DNA of 64,000 nt from Ophiobolus disseminans (taxonomy: Eukaryota > Ascomycota > Dothideomycetes > Pleosporales > Phaeosphaeriaceae). A program made the position numbers and the translations under genes. This document shows positions 1-11,665 of this stretch, one piece after another (the stretch's first letter is position 1; the number at the start of each line of letters is the position of its first letter). Below the pieces are notes generated by a model. The model was not told the DNA's origin. It was given only the letters and a program-made list of their open reading frames with translations, and made no database searches. The stretch spans positions 620,001-684,000 of the forward strand of contig MU006237.1 in NCBI GenBank assembly GCA_010093685.1, given 5' to 3'.

Positions 1-1094
1 GTTATTGAATGACAATACTCTAGTATTTACTAGCTCAGTCTCAAAGCGTAGCAGAAAGCGGGCAAAAGACTTATGTGCCTTCTGCTTGATTGAGTAGACA
101 TTAGAGAGAGCTTTCCTCTGGCGGTTGGGGTCGCTGTAGGTGCTGGCTAAGTATTCCAGCAGTTAGGTGCCTAAGCCATTCTCTTCTTCTTTCTTAGCTC
201 TAACAAAGGCTAAGCACATGTTCTGAGTATTGCTGCGTAGTCTAGCAAAGATGTAGCGCAGTTAGTCTATATTTGATCCAATAACTTTGCTATTAGTCTT
301 GATCTTGTTCTTAGTTTCAATCTCCTATCTATCCTATTTAGAGCGTGTACCATCAAATTCTGAGAGCTGTAGCAGCTTCTCTTTTCTCTTCTTAGGTTGT
401 AGAGGGTTGATACTTTGTTGCAAAACGTTCTAGAGCCCTTGCAAAGTTTGCTAGTTAATGGCATTGCCTTGCACTATCTACTGCATGAAGGCATAGAAGG
501 TTTGCTCCGGTGATTCTAGTGATTCCAGTGATGATCAATATTTCCGTTGTTGCCTAGTGGCTCCGTTGGTGTCTAATGATTCCGTTGATGTCTAATGATT
601 CCGTTGATGTCTAATAATTCCGTTGATGTCCAATGTATACGTTATGTGCTTAGGCAGGTGTTCAACCGTAGAGGTCCCTGCAGTGGCGTCCTTGTATTCC
701 GTTGTATTGCTCTCGCAATTGTTCCGTTGTATTGCTCTCGCAATTCCGTTGTAGAGCACTAGGGGATGGCCACACCAGCTACTCAAGTGGTTGATCGAAT
801 TCAAATGTAAGAGGCTAGGCAGAAGACTGCAGAAAGGCTAGGTTTAACCGTGATGAATTCGATGGAGACTATCCAGAGCTAGAGAACAGGCTGTCTAAAT
901 AGGCAGACTGCTGGTTTCTGGAAGTTTCTACATACATTGGCATATGTCATCATTTGTAATCTTCTGCAATGGCTAGAACATTCTAGGACATTCTATAATG
1001 CTCTATAGTGTTCTATGCTCTTCTATAATGTTCCATGCTCTTCTATTGAACCGAAGTGACTCCACTAAGGATAGCAGAGGTCTAACCTCTTACA
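1..1094 (-). mobile_element. Ty3/Gypsy element, A family, second copy (5' part only)
   Basis: This is a minus-strand copy of the same family as the full-length element at 5552-11323. Positions 806-1094 are its 5' LTR, which reads TG...CA. Positions 1-805 are the reverse complement of the leader and gag relic found at 5851-6780 in the other copy; both share the peptide NLMVHALNR in the decayed gag. The rest of the element lies left of the window. The LTR is 289 bp against 299 bp in the full-length copy, a difference of one 10-bp unit of an internal array. The right flank is Copia coding sequence, so this element landed inside element D. It is inactive: gag is broken by stops. Confidence 0.85.
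806..1094 (-). repeat. LTR of the A-family chromovirus, 289 bp
   Basis: On the plus strand it begins TGTAAGAGGC and ends CCTCTTACA. It holds a 10-bp-periodic GAA array (about 970-1045, read on the minus strand). The self-priming partner site is at 854-863 and the matching primer site lies just outside the LTR at 794-803. Confidence 0.85.
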
Positions 1095-2177
1095 CTGCCT
1101 ATGTAGACAAAATCTACAGGCTAGTAGATAAGCATAAGCTACGCTATAATACACCTATAAGTTCTGTTAAACTTAAGCCCTTAAACTCACTACCAACACC
1201 TGCTAAGATTAATAGATACTAACGCAAAATTAAGTCACTACTCTTTGCTGCAGTCACTACTAGACTAGACATCGCCTTTGCTACCTCACGCTTAGTACGC
1301 TTTCTATCTAATCTATCCTAAGAGCATTACGATGCCGCAGACCGCGTTCTCCTATACCTCTTAGATACAAGGTGGCTAGCACTTTAGCTTAGAGGAGGAG
1401 ACACCCTTTAAGTAGCTAGTGATGCATTATTTGCAGACAACACACAAGACAGGAAAAGCTCTTAAGGCTATCTAATTAAGCTCTTTAATAGCCTTATTGC
1501 CTAGAGAGCTAGCAAGCAAGACACTGTCACTACATCCACTACTAAGGCAGAACTCCTAGCACTATCCTAAGTAGCTAAGAAAGCCCTCTTCACATCACAC
1601 CTACTTAAGGAGCTCTAAATCTAGCTTCTATCTAATACAATTACGATTTATTGCGACAATATGTAGACTATTAGACTAGTCACAAAAGAGATATTAAAGC
1701 TTTAAACAAAGCTTAGGTATGTAGACATCTACAACTACTAGATAAGACTAGAGGTTGCAAGTGGAAAGATTACTATAGAATACATTTAATTATTAGAAAT
1801 AATAGCGGATAGCTTCACCAAGGTGTTGCTAGGCACTAAGTAGCTAAACTTCCTGTATTAAGTTAGATTAGTTAAGGTATCACTACACAAGGTGACTAAG
1901 GAGGCACTATTAGAAGAACTTTAAGCAAAACTTAAGAACCTTATTATCACCTAAGGTTACTAGCTTACAAATACATCTAAGCTAAGAGGGTGTGTTAGAT
2001 ATTAGGGGTGCTATAAGGCTACTAACACTAAATAAAACAGAAGGGGTCGGCACAGCGCCTTAGCACACTACTAGTACTAGATCTAACACTTAGTTAAACT
2101 CTGCACTTTACTAGAGAACACAAGAATACAACGCATCTTATCTATTATTAGGTTCTAATACCTTATTAAATCTAACA
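1095..2177 (+). mobile_element. Ty1/Copia element D, 3' end (RNase H and LTR)
   Basis: In the plus direction the conceptual reading shows the Copia RT tail and RNase H: TRLDIAFATSRLVRF near 1260, ADRVLLYLL near 1335, ASKQDTVTTSTTKAELLALS near 1510 and the CDN/TKLRYVDI region near 1655-1730. The frame is broken by many TAG and TAA codons. A purine-rich run precedes a TGTTAGAT...ATCTAACA segment at 1993-2177, read as its 3' LTR. The 5' part is separated by the A-family copy at 1-1094 and lies off the window. The sequence right of 2177 belongs to a different Copia gag on the opposite strand, so D was inserted there. Confidence 0.75.
1993..2177 (+). repeat. Putative 3' LTR of Copia element D
   Basis: It is bounded by TGTTAGAT and ATCTAACA, a perfect inverted terminal octamer, and follows a short purine run (about 1983-1990). 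A second ATCTAACA at 2080-2087 leaves the exact length open (95 or 185 bp). The partner LTR is outside the window. Confidence 0.55.
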
Positions 2178-2501
2178 CTTAGAAGGTTGCAGCCTATTAG
2201 GTGCTGCCTTGTTCACAGCCTACAGGAAGTCTTTAGTGATATTATCAATATTATGTACCTCAGACACTCTATGCACTATTGCATCTAATAATGCTTTATT
2301 ATATTCTACTAGCTATATATCCTAATTGTGTGTATTGCGCATAGGCTTAAGGGCGGTGTAGTAGCGTTCGCGCGTGCGTTCCTTTTCAAGGCGGTTATTA
2401 ACCCTAGCAGTAAGCTTAAGGTTATTAAGCCACTAGCGTAGTGACTGTTCTAGTAGGCAGTATGTGCGTTAGAGGTAGGGCGCAACTGTCAATTAGATTA
2501 G
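2178..2501 (-). pseudogene. Ty1/Copia gag relic (element C), distal segment
   Basis: On the minus strand this reads as a gag-like segment with few stops, including EKERTRERYYTALKPM and VEYNKALLDAIVHRVSEVHN. Its frame continues directly from the segment at 16051-16148 once element B and one copy of the 5-bp duplication are removed. It is therefore the same gag gene, split by a 13.5-kb insertion. The left side is cut by element D. All in-frame stops seen are TAG, as expected from CAG or TGG decay. Confidence 0.65.
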
Positions 2502-2725
2502 TGTAGGGGTGCGATGGGTTAACTATAAGTGCAAGGTAAATAGTAATGAATTTAATACAGTCTTCTCAAGATCAGATAAAAGGTTTTCATCTAATCTCGG
2601 TTTAGATTAGCTGCAACTAATAAGAGCCTGTAGACGTAGTGAGCTACACCTTAGCCACAACCACCACTTCAGCAGAACCGAGGCTATAGGCTAAGGAACA
2701 TCTATTAAGGCTTTAGCCCTTTACA
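2502..2725 (-). repeat. 3' LTR of chromovirus B, heavily RIP-mutated
   Basis: It begins TGTAGGGGTG and ends CCCTTTACA on the plus strand, with the same 224-bp length as its partner at 15827-16050. Compared with that partner, it shows many CA-to-TA or TG-to-TA changes, for example CTAATC for CTGATC and TTAGATTAG for TCAGATTGG. A polypurine tract (minus strand, 2726-2745) adjoins it. Confidence 0.85.
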
Positions 2726-2769
2726 GTACCCCCCACCTTAGATAGGCCTTTCCTCTCTAAGGTGTAGTG

Positions 2770-5551
2770 GTGGTCTTACTTCTTAATTCTCCTCCCTTCC
2801 TATTTATCTAAAGTCTGTGTGTCCTCTAAGTTCTTAGCTGGTTCCTATGTAGGATCTAGGTAACCTTCCTATTTCACTAAGAACTGCCGTCCACGCCCTC
2901 TTGCTCTCTCCTCTAGGATTTCTTCTACTACATACTCAGCCTCCCTATCTACTTTAATAGGCTCTAGCTTATTATTATCTAGTGGTTAACTTAGCAATAG
3001 ATCTAATAATGCTAACTAGAGCAGGTTTATATTAAACACTAGGTAAATTCTGCTTAGGGTGTTGAGCTTTACTGCGTTAGGTCCCACAACCTTTAGCATA
3101 GTGTACTTTAGGTTCTTCTAGTCTAGTTTCTGACTAGGTCTCTTAGTCTTAAAGTGGTCTGCTAACTTCAACTACACTTTGTTACCTACTCTTAGTTAAG
3201 GGCTTTGCTTTCTGTGCTTGTTAGCCTAACGTTCTTATTCCTGTTAGGCTTCTCCTATGCATGCTTGTGCTAGGTCAATGCTTTAACGAAGTCTTTCTAC
3301 AATACTCACTACTTTCTCTTTCTTAGTCTTTATCCTCTAGCCCCTTAGCTGCCTCTTAGGTCTATACCGCACAGCAATTTAGATTAGGTCCACATTATAT
3401 CTATGCTGTAAGAAGAATAGTGATATCTTAGTTAATTAAGCCTGTCTAGCAGTGATGGCAATCTTAGCCATTCTAAGGTTTAGTCTCTAGTTGTTCTAAT
3501 TCCAGTTAATAAATAAACGCAGGTAAGCTTCTACTATAGCATTTATCCTCTCTGTAGATCTATTAGTTTGTGGGTGGTAACTAGAAGATAGTCTTCTCTT
3601 AACCCTAGTGAGCTTGCATAGTTTAGCCTACATGTAACTAATAAACTAAGAGCCTCTGTTAGATGTAATGTAGTCTAGGAGCTAGTGATACACAACAACA
3701 TAGTTAATATAGGCCTTGCATACGGTCTTAGTAGTGATGTCTTTAAGGCTAACTAGCACTATGTCTTTGCTAAGCCTATTAGTCACTACTATAAGATTAG
3801 TGCATCCTTTACTCTTAGGCAAGCTAGTGACAAAGTCTATAGAGACTTCCTTCTAAATCCTTTCTAGTACTAGCAAAGGCTAGAGTAGGCCTTGCAGCCT
3901 ATCTCTCTAAGGCTTTGTCCTGCTACACACTAGGAAATTGCGGACATACTAGCGCACTGCTATGCTTATAGTAGGCTAGAAGTAATCCCGGGCTACTGCC
4001 TAGTAAGTTAGGTTTCTTCCTAGATGCCCTAAGGCTCTTGAAGAATGTATGGCATAAATAATGCTAGTTCTAAGAGGCTTACTCTTAGGTACCCATTTTC
4101 GGTTCTAGTACAGTAGGTTACCTTAGTTGTCTAGTTGGCATTCTGCAATTAACAGCTTGGGGTCTAAAGAGGTAGCAAATTTGCGGTCACTATCTCGTAC
4201 TGCCTTCTAAGCTAACTAGTACACGCTGTCCTAGCTTCTTGCTTCTTTCTATAGCTATTCCAATCTATATTGTGCTAGAAGAGGCACAGGTAAGGATACT
4301 AGGTGACTGTAAACTGCAGGTTCTCTAACATTGCAGCAAAATATTTTCAGAGTATTATTATTAGCTAGGTCTTTATCTATCCCAGCTGTAGCAGGTTTAA
4401 AGACCTGTAGGAGGCGTTGGGAAAGTCGCGCATTAGAACTATCTACTAGCATGTCTTAGTGTCTCCTTAAAAGGGCGTCTGCTCTTAGGTTGCTCTTACC
4501 TAGCTAGTAAGCAATCTCTATGTTAGGGAACTTTCCTAGGAACTAAGCCCAACGCATCTAGCGCTTACTAAGCTTTCTAGGCTTACTAAAGTACTCTAGG
4601 TTCTTGTAGTTAGTGATCACTGTGAAACGCTTAAGGGATCTTAGCATTCTGTCCCACTCTACTATGCTAAGAATCACTGCTAGCAGCTCTTTGTTATGGA
4701 TCTTATAGTTGCTTTAAGCGCTTCTTATCTTCTTTAAGAAGTATGCTACTAGCCTTAGTAATCCTTAATTGTTATACTAGGATAGCACCCTAGCAACTAC
4801 ATACCCTAATGCATCTGTTTTAAGAATAGTTTCCTAGTCTGGATCCTACTGTGCTAGTACTAGTATAGTAATAAAGATCTTCTTTAGCTTATTAAAAGCC
4901 AGTTGCTCTTCTTCTCTCTATTAGAAAGGAACATCTCTAGTGAGTCTTGTGAGCGGAGCTGCTAATGCTAAGTAGTTCTTAATAAAACGTTAGTAGAAGT
5001 TTGCAAATCCTAGGAAGCTGCGCACTCCCTTCACATTGACTAGGGCTTTCTATTCCTTAATAGCCTTAACCTTCTTAGGATCTATTCTAAGTCCCTTGCT
5101 AGCTTTAATAACAAACCTAAGGTACTTTGTACTTTTAACGTCAAACTCGCATTTCTTAATGTCTAATAGTAAGCCGGCCTTGCCTATAGCTTTAAGAACC
5201 TTGTTTGTGTTTTGCTAGTGCTTCTTTAAAGTACTATTAGTGTAGATCAAGACATTATCTAGAAAGGCAGAGCAGAAGTCGTTAATGTACTCGCGGAGCG
5301 TCTAGTTAATATACCGCTGAAAGGTGCTTAGTGCATTTGCTATGCTAAAAGGGGTAACTAGCCACTTATACAATCCAAAGCGAGTGCGGAAGGCTGTCTT
5401 CTATTTATCTCTAGCGTTAATCCTTATCTTATAGAAAGCAGCTAAAACATTAATCTTTGTAAACTATCTTGCCTTAGTAATGTTGTTAAAGGTCTCCTAG
5501 ATTAATGGCAATAGGTACTAGTTCTTCTTAGTAATTGCGTTAAGAGCTCTA
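2770..5551 (-). pseudogene. pol relic of chromovirus B: RT end, RNase H, integrase, chromodomain
   Basis: Read on the minus strand, the segment starts in the RT motif ALNAITKKN next to 5551. It continues through RT and RNase H to an integrase core containing SIDFVTSLPKSKG (about 3810-3850), then a chromodomain with EYVVEEILEERARGRGRQF (about 2885-2945). The chromodomain places it among chromoviruses, whose integrases can be guided to histone-marked chromatin. TAG and TAA codons interrupt every domain, so no protein is made. Confidence 0.8.
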
Positions 5552-5850
5552 TGTAAGAGGTTAGACCTCTACTGTCCTTAGTAGATACACTTCGGTTCAT
5601 TAGAACATTATAGAACGTCATGGAATGTCCTAGAACGTTATAGAATGTCCTGGAATGTCATGGAATGTCCTGGAACTAGCCAGAACAAGATATATTCTTC
5701 TAACAGCTGACAAATGCTGATGTATGTAGAAACTTCCAGAAGCTAGCAGTCTGCTATAAAGTCAGCCTGCTCTCTAGCTCTAGATAGACTCTATCGAATT
5801 CATCTCTGTTCAACCTAGCCTTCCTGCTGTCTTCAGCCTAGCCCCTTACA
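5552..5850 (+). repeat. 5' LTR of chromovirus A, 299 bp
   Basis: It reads TGTAAGAGG...CCCTTACA. Nine GAA-initiated 10-bp units run without interruption from 5603 to 5692. The decamer ATCGAATTCA at 5793-5802 is the candidate self-primer. Confidence 0.92.
5603..5692 (+). promoter_or_regulatory. 10-bp-periodic GAA array in LTR, heat-shock-element-like
   Basis: GAA occurs at 5603, 5613, 5623 and so on to 5683, exactly every 10 bp, usually with T at position 6. The layout GAAnnTnCnn resembles arrays of the heat shock factor site nGAAnnTTCn, and some units in the copy at 806-1094 match it exactly (GAATGTTCTA). The same array is in all four A-type LTRs. Regulatory function is inferred, not shown. 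Confidence 0.5.
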
Positions 5851-5852
5851 TT

Positions 5853-5862
5853 TGAATTCGAT
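5853..5862 (+). other. Primer-binding site of element A, self-priming type
   Basis: TGAATTCGAT starts 2 nt after the 5' LTR. It is perfectly complementary to ATCGAATTCA inside the LTR (5793-5802), 48 nt before the LTR end. The site does not begin TGG, so it is not a normal tRNA 3'-end primer site. This matches the self-priming arrangement described for Tf1 of fission yeast. Confidence 0.65.
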
Positions 5863-6289
5863 CAACCACGTGAGTAGCTAGTGAGGCCATCCCCTAGTGC
5901 TCTACAACGGAACAATTGCGAGAGCAATACAACGGAATACAAGGACGCCACTGCAGGGACCTCTACGGTTGAACACCTACATGAGCACATAACAAATACA
6001 TCGGACATCAACGGAATTATTAGACATTAACGGAATCATTGGACATCAACGGAATCATTAGACATCAACGGAATTATTAGACATCAACGGAATTATTAGA
6101 CATCAACGGAATCATTGGACACTAACGGAGCCACTAGGCAACAACGGAAATATTGATAATCACTAGAATCACTGGAATCACTGGAATCACCAGACACAAT
6201 AGAACATACTATAGAAGAACCTAAGCAAATAGCTAACAGCAGCAACGCTGCAAATGCTCCTCTAACTATAGAGCAAACCTTCCACGCTT

Positions 6290-7275
6290 TCATGCAGCAA
6301 ATAGTTTAAAGCAATGCTATCAATTAACAGACTATGCAAGGCCTCTAGAATGCTCTGCAACAAAGCCTTAATGCACCCTAGTCTAAGAAAAGGAAGGAGA
6401 AACTACTACAGCTCTCAGAATTTGATGGTACACGCTCTAAATAGGATGGATAGGAGATTGAAGCTAAGAACAAGATCAAGACTAATAGCAAAGTTATTGG
6501 ATTAGACATAGACTAACTGCGCTATATCTTTGCTAGACTACGCAGTAATGCCTAGAACATGTGCTTAGCCTTTGTTAGAACTAAGGAAGAAGAAGAGAAT
6601 AGCTTAGGCACCCAACTGCTAGAATACTTAGCCAGCACCTACAGCGACCCCAACCGCTAGAGGAAAGCTCTCTCTAATGTCTACTTAATCAAGCAGAAGG
6701 CACATAAGTCTTTTGCCCGCTTTCTGCCACGCTTTGAGACTAAGCTAGCAGATGCTAGAGCATTGTCATTTAATGACACTATCAAGATTTCACTCCTAGA
6801 AAACGCTATTAGCTACGCCATGCAGGAGAGACTTGTCAGTGTCTTTCTAGTTCTAATTAAGTATAGCTCTTTTACCTCCCTACTTTAAACTATAGGGTTA
6901 AGACTGGACGCTATCAAGACACCATAGAGACCCTAACCTTACACTCAACGCCACGCGCAGCAAAACGATAGTATGGATTAGGAGCCTACACATGCCTATG
7001 CTGCTCAATCCCTAGGAAATCAACGCGCTAAGTGGGTGAGTAAGGATAAGATTTAGAGACGCAGGAACAGCCGCTTGTGTATACGCTGTAGAGCTTCTAG
7101 ATATATTGTTAGCTTCTGTTAGTATGCTCCTGCACGTCGCCCTTCTCCTACCACTATTGCAACCACAAAGATTGCAGAGATGCTACAGCTAGAAGAGGAG
7201 GATACTAAGTCGGAAAAAGAGTAGCTCCTGCTCAAAGTCACTAGCAGGAGCATAAGGAGAAGGCTTTGAGGATAA
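6290..7275 (+). pseudogene. gag relic of chromovirus A
   Basis: The plus-strand conceptual reading shows a helical retroviral-type capsid region, for example LGTQLLEYLASTYSDPNR near 6605 and SFARFLPRFETKLADARAL near 6710. It ends in a degraded zinc knuckle with CIRCRASRYIVSFC near 7077. Stops are mostly TAG. It is homologous to the minus-strand relic at 1-805. Confidence 0.75.
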
Positions 7276-7289
7276 AGCAAAACTAGCGC

Positions 7290-10200
7290 TCATTTCAACC
7301 CTACATGAAAGCAAAACCAATTACTGTACATATGCTTATTAATCACACTTACTACGCATCTACAATGCTAGATTCTAGTTGCTTGACATATGCTCTAGTG
7401 AGCGCCCACTTTGCCTAGAAAGCCAAACTCTAGTGCATCAATTTACCTACTCTAAGGACCCTCTAAGGAGTAGAAGGAACTAGAACTATTAGGCAAGCTT
7501 GCTACTTCACATATGATATTAAAGGATATACACGCACAGAATAGGGATACATAATAGAGAACACTTACCTTAGTTTTAATATCTTGCTTAGACGCTCCTA
7601 GTTTGATAGACACAATGTTACTATTGCACTAGCAAAGAAGTCTATCTTTATCTACTTAGAAAGGACCTGTATCCGCCTCCGCAGCAAGGAAGAAGAACTA
7701 CCTCCTACACTAACAGTCCGGGAGATCTCTGTAGTAGCTATGCAGAGATATATTTAAGCATCTAAGAAAGACAAGTCCGTTAGTGTATTTGCTGCCTCTA
7801 TAGCAGACCTCTAGAAGGCTTTAGCTTCTAAAGCACAATTGAGCTTAGAGCAGATTAAAGACCTCCTACTACTAAGCTACCGCCACTAGCTGCCAGTCTT
7901 TGATCTAAACCAAGCTGCTAAGCTCTCTCTACACCGCCCTAGAGTAGACTACTGTATTAAGCTTATCAAAGAAGATAGGAAGAGTCCGCAAATACTATAG
8001 GGCCCTCTCTATAATATATCTAGAGATGAGTTACTAGTGCTCTGCAAAGAACTTACATCACTGCTAGACAAGGGATTTATTAGAGTTAGCAGCTCTCCTG
8101 CTGCAGCCCTAGTTCTCTTTGCAAAGAAACTAGGAGGAGGCCTACGCATATGCATTAATTACCGCGCCCTTAATGCTATTACTAAGAAGAATAGATACCC
8201 TCTGCCTCTTATCTATAAGACATTGAACAACATCTACAAGGCTAAGTAGTATACTAAACTAGATGTTATTGCAGCCTTTCACAAGATACGCATTCAAGAA
8301 GGAGATAAATAGCTTACTGCTTTCTAGACCCGCTTTAGACTTTATGAATAGCTTGTCACTCCTTTTGGCATAGTTAGCTCTCCTAGCACCTTTCAGCGCT
8401 ATATAAATTGGGTTTTACGCCGCTTCCTAGATGACTTTGTATCTGCTTACCTAGATAATGTTCTAATATACACTAATAGCTCACTTTAAGAACACCGCAT
8501 CTATGTCAACAAAGTCCTAGACGCTCTTAAGGATGCTAGCCTTTAACTAGACATCAACAAATGCGAATTTGAGGTCAAGACTACTAAGTATCTAGGTTTC
8601 ATTATCAATGCAGAAAATAGACTGTGCATGGACCCTAAGAAGATTAAAGCTATCACTAACTAGAAAGCCCCTACATTAGTGAAAGGAGTCCGCAGTTTCC
8701 TAGGATTTGCTAACTTCTACTAGCGCTTCATTTAGGACTTTGCCAATATTGCAGCACCTCTTACCTAGCTTACTAGGGACGTTAGCTAGCGCTGGACACA
8801 GCAAGAGCAAGAAGCCTTTGACAAGCTTAAGGCTATCTTTGTTAGCGAGCCTGTTCTAGCGCATTTCTATCTAGACTAGAAAACAGTAGTTGAAACAGAC
8901 TCCTCTAGCTATGCTGTAGGTAGCATCCTCTCTTAGTATGATAACAAGGGAATACTTAGGCCCTGCGCCTACTTTTCACGCAAGAACAACCTCTATAAAT
9001 GCAACTATGAAATCTATAACAAGGAAATGCTAGCTATTATACGCTGCCTAGAAGAATAGGATTCTAAACTCTAGACTATAGAGAAGTTTACTATCCTCAC
9101 TAACTACAAGAACCTAGAGTACTTTACTAAACCTAGGATGCTTAATAAAAGGCAGATTAGATAGTCTATTCTCTTAGGACGCTACAACATCACGCTGCAA
9201 TACCAGCCTAGGAAACTAAATAAGAGAGCAGATGCTCTTTTAAGAAGAGAACAAGACCTGCCTACAGATACAGAAGATGCACGCCTTAAGCACCGGTATT
9301 AACAGCTTCTAAAGCCTACTACCGCTGAAGAAGAGATAGAGGACTCTACAGATGCTGTCATTTCCTTCACCAGCATAATTCTGCTAACTTATGCCTTTCC
9401 TGCCCGGATTGAACCTATAGAGCCTACTACTCTAGAGCAACTCTAGAAACAAGGTGTAAAGGAAGATCAGACCTATTGCACAGCACGCTAGTCTGTCCTA
9501 GATAGAGAACGACGCTTTCTAGTACACCTAGGACTAAAGGCCTTAATAGTAGAATGCTATGTTGAAGGCAACACGCTTCTGCACTACCGCAACTAGAAAT
9601 AGGTTCCTGCTCTTAAACTACTGCGCATAAGACTTATCTATAAAACTTATGCTTTACTAGCTACTAGTCACCTAGGAAGGGAAGGGACATACAAGATCCT
9701 AGCAAGAGACTACTTCTAGCCTAGCATGTCTGATAATATACGCCGCTTTGTTAGGAACTGCGACACCTGTAGACGTGTTAAACTATAGCGAGATAGGCTG
9801 CAAGGGTTTCTAAAACTACTCCCCCTTCCTAAGAGGATCTAGAAAGAAATCTCTATAGACTTTATTAAAGGACTTCTAGAAAGCAATAGTTGCACAACAC
9901 TTCTTGTGGTTACAGACTAGCTTAGCAAAGATGTAGTTCTTATTCTCTTAAAAGACACTACAGCAGAAACACTTGCTGCTAACTTCCTGCGCTATGTAGT
10001 TGCCTATTATTAGCTGCTAGATACTATTGTGTTAGACCGTAGTACCCAATTCACTAGCTATTTCTAGGCTATCCTGACAAAGATAATGAATATTACCTGC
10101 TAGTTATCTACAGCATAGCACCCGCAGACTGATAGGTCTACTAAGCGCATGAATAGCACTATTGAAGCCTATCTACGTGCTTACATTAACTAGGCACAAA

Positions 10201-10960
10201 CCAATTAGGTAGACCTTCTTCTAATAGCCTTAATTGCTATCAAAGGACGCAAAGCAAGGTCAACAAGGGTCTTACCCTTCTTCCTTTAACATAGCTACAA
10301 TGTTGACCCTATCCAACTAGACATCTCTTAAGGACTAAACTAAGAAGAGCTAGAAGCACATCTGCGACCTGATTATAACAAGGCAAAGGCAATTGTTAAG
10401 AAGCTTAAGCATGCTTTTAACATAGCACAAACTACAATAGCTGAAGCACAGCAAGAGCAGGAGCGTTAGGCAAATAAGCATAGGCATAAGCCTCCTACAC
10501 TGCAAGTGAATAACAAAGTCTAGCTCTCCTATAGGAAGCAACTGTTAAATAGAAGACTAAACAAGAAACTCGACTGGAAAAATGCTAAATACACAGTCAT
10601 TAAGGTTATCAGCCTACACTTAGTTAGGCTTAACACACCACTAGGCATCTACAATGTCTTCTACGTTAACCGCCTAAGGCTAGCCTCCTTAGATCCCTTC
10701 CCTAGCTAGCCTAATAATGACACTTAACCAGCACCTGTCCTAGTTAATAGAGAACTAGAATCAGAAGTAGAACAGATTATAGCTAAAGTGACCTACAGAA
10801 ACAGACTGTTCTTTGAGGTCAAATGGACTAGATATGCCCTGACAACTTTTAAGCCAGCAGAAAATCTTAAAGACAACACTACTCTAGATAAGTAGGAAAC
10901 CTTCACTGCTCTATACTGCAATCAACGCTCTAAGTTGCTTCTAGCTGGATTTAGAAGAGG
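7290..10960 (+). pseudogene. pol relic of chromovirus A: protease, RT, RNase H, integrase, chromodomain
   Basis: Domains in order are: a protease-like stretch near 7320-7560; RT with [13 protein letters not shown] (8070) and VTPFGI (about 8355), where the usual YLDD-type motif reads YLDN (8450); RNase H with ETDSSSYAVGSILS (8893); integrase with HLGREGTYKILARDYF (9670) and core motifs SIDFIKGL (9852) and HPQTDRS (10120); and a chromodomain with FFEVKWTRYALTTFKPAENL (10810). The frame is constant but cut by dozens of TAG/TAA codons. No active enzyme can be made. Confidence 0.88.
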
Positions 10961-11024
10961 CGATAAAGGACAGTTCCTAATACACCAATACACAACACCT
11001 ACAAGAACTAGAGAAGGGGGGTAA

Positions 11025-11323
11025 TATAAGAGGTTAGACCTCTACTGTCCTTAGTGGATACACTTCGGTTCATTGGAACATCATAGAACGTTATAGAATG
11101 TCCTAGAACGTTATGGAATGTCCTGGAATGTCATGGAATGTCCTAGAACTAGCTAGAACAAGATATGTTCTTCTAACAGCTGACAAATGCTGATGTATGT
11201 AGAAACTTCTAGAAGCCAGCAGTCTGCTATAAAGTCAGCCTGCTCTCTAGCTCTAGATAGACTCCATCGAATTCATCTCTATTCAACCTAGCCTTCCTGC
11301 TGTCTTCAGCCTGGCCCCTTACA
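11025..11323 (+). repeat. 3' LTR of chromovirus A, 299 bp
   Basis: It is equal in length to the 5' LTR and preceded by a polypurine run. Differences between the two LTRs are nearly all CA/TA or TG/TA transitions, including the terminal TG changed to TA. GAA units run every 10 bp from 11076 to 11156. Confidence 0.9.
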
Positions 11324-11356
11324 CTCTATAGTCTACGCAGAAGCGTAGCCCTTCTC

Positions 11357-11665
11357 TGTAAGAGGTTAGACCTCTACTGTCCTTAGTAGATACACTTCGG
11401 TTTATTAGAACATTATAGAACGTCATGGAATGTCCTAGAACGTCCTAGAATGTCCTGGAATGTCCTAGAACGCTATGGAATGTCCTAGAACTAGCTAGAA
11501 CAAGATATGTTCTTCTAACAGCTGACAAATGCTGATATATGTAGAAACTTCCAGAAGCTAGCAGTCTGCTATAAACTCAGCCTGCTCTCTGGCTCTAGAT
11601 AGACTCTATCGAATTTATCTCTGTTCAACCTAGCCTTCCTGCTGTCTTCAGCCTAGCCACTTACA
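11357..11665 (+). repeat. Solo LTR of the A family, 309 bp
   Basis: TGTAAGAGG...CTTACA is flanked by TTCTC (11352-11356) and TTCTT (11666-11670), a 5-bp duplication with one C-to-T change. No internal region is attached. It interrupts the minus-strand RT of element B between the LFAKK region and the GLRFCVDYR region. It has ten GAA decamers (11408-11498) rather than nine, which accounts for the extra 10 bp. Confidence 0.88.

Larger units (their letters stand above)
5552..11323 (+). mobile_element. Full-length Ty3/Gypsy chromovirus A, nested inside B
   Basis: The 299-bp LTRs at 5552-5850 and 11025-11323 are flanked by the perfect 5-bp duplication CTCTA (5547-5551 and 11324-11328). A purine tract (11011-11021) precedes the 3' LTR. 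In the plus direction the order is gag, protease, RT, RNase H, integrase, and a chromodomain at about 10755-10900. The insertion split the RT of element B between VDYRA and LN. The 3' LTR starts TA instead of TG, itself a RIP-type change. Coding is destroyed by TAG/TAA stops. The element is older than or contemporary with the RIP episode, since both LTRs are mutated. Confidence 0.92.

Noticed and set aside
8037..8249. Open 70-codon RT fragment as a real gene
   Set aside because: It is one stop-free piece of the decayed pol of element A.
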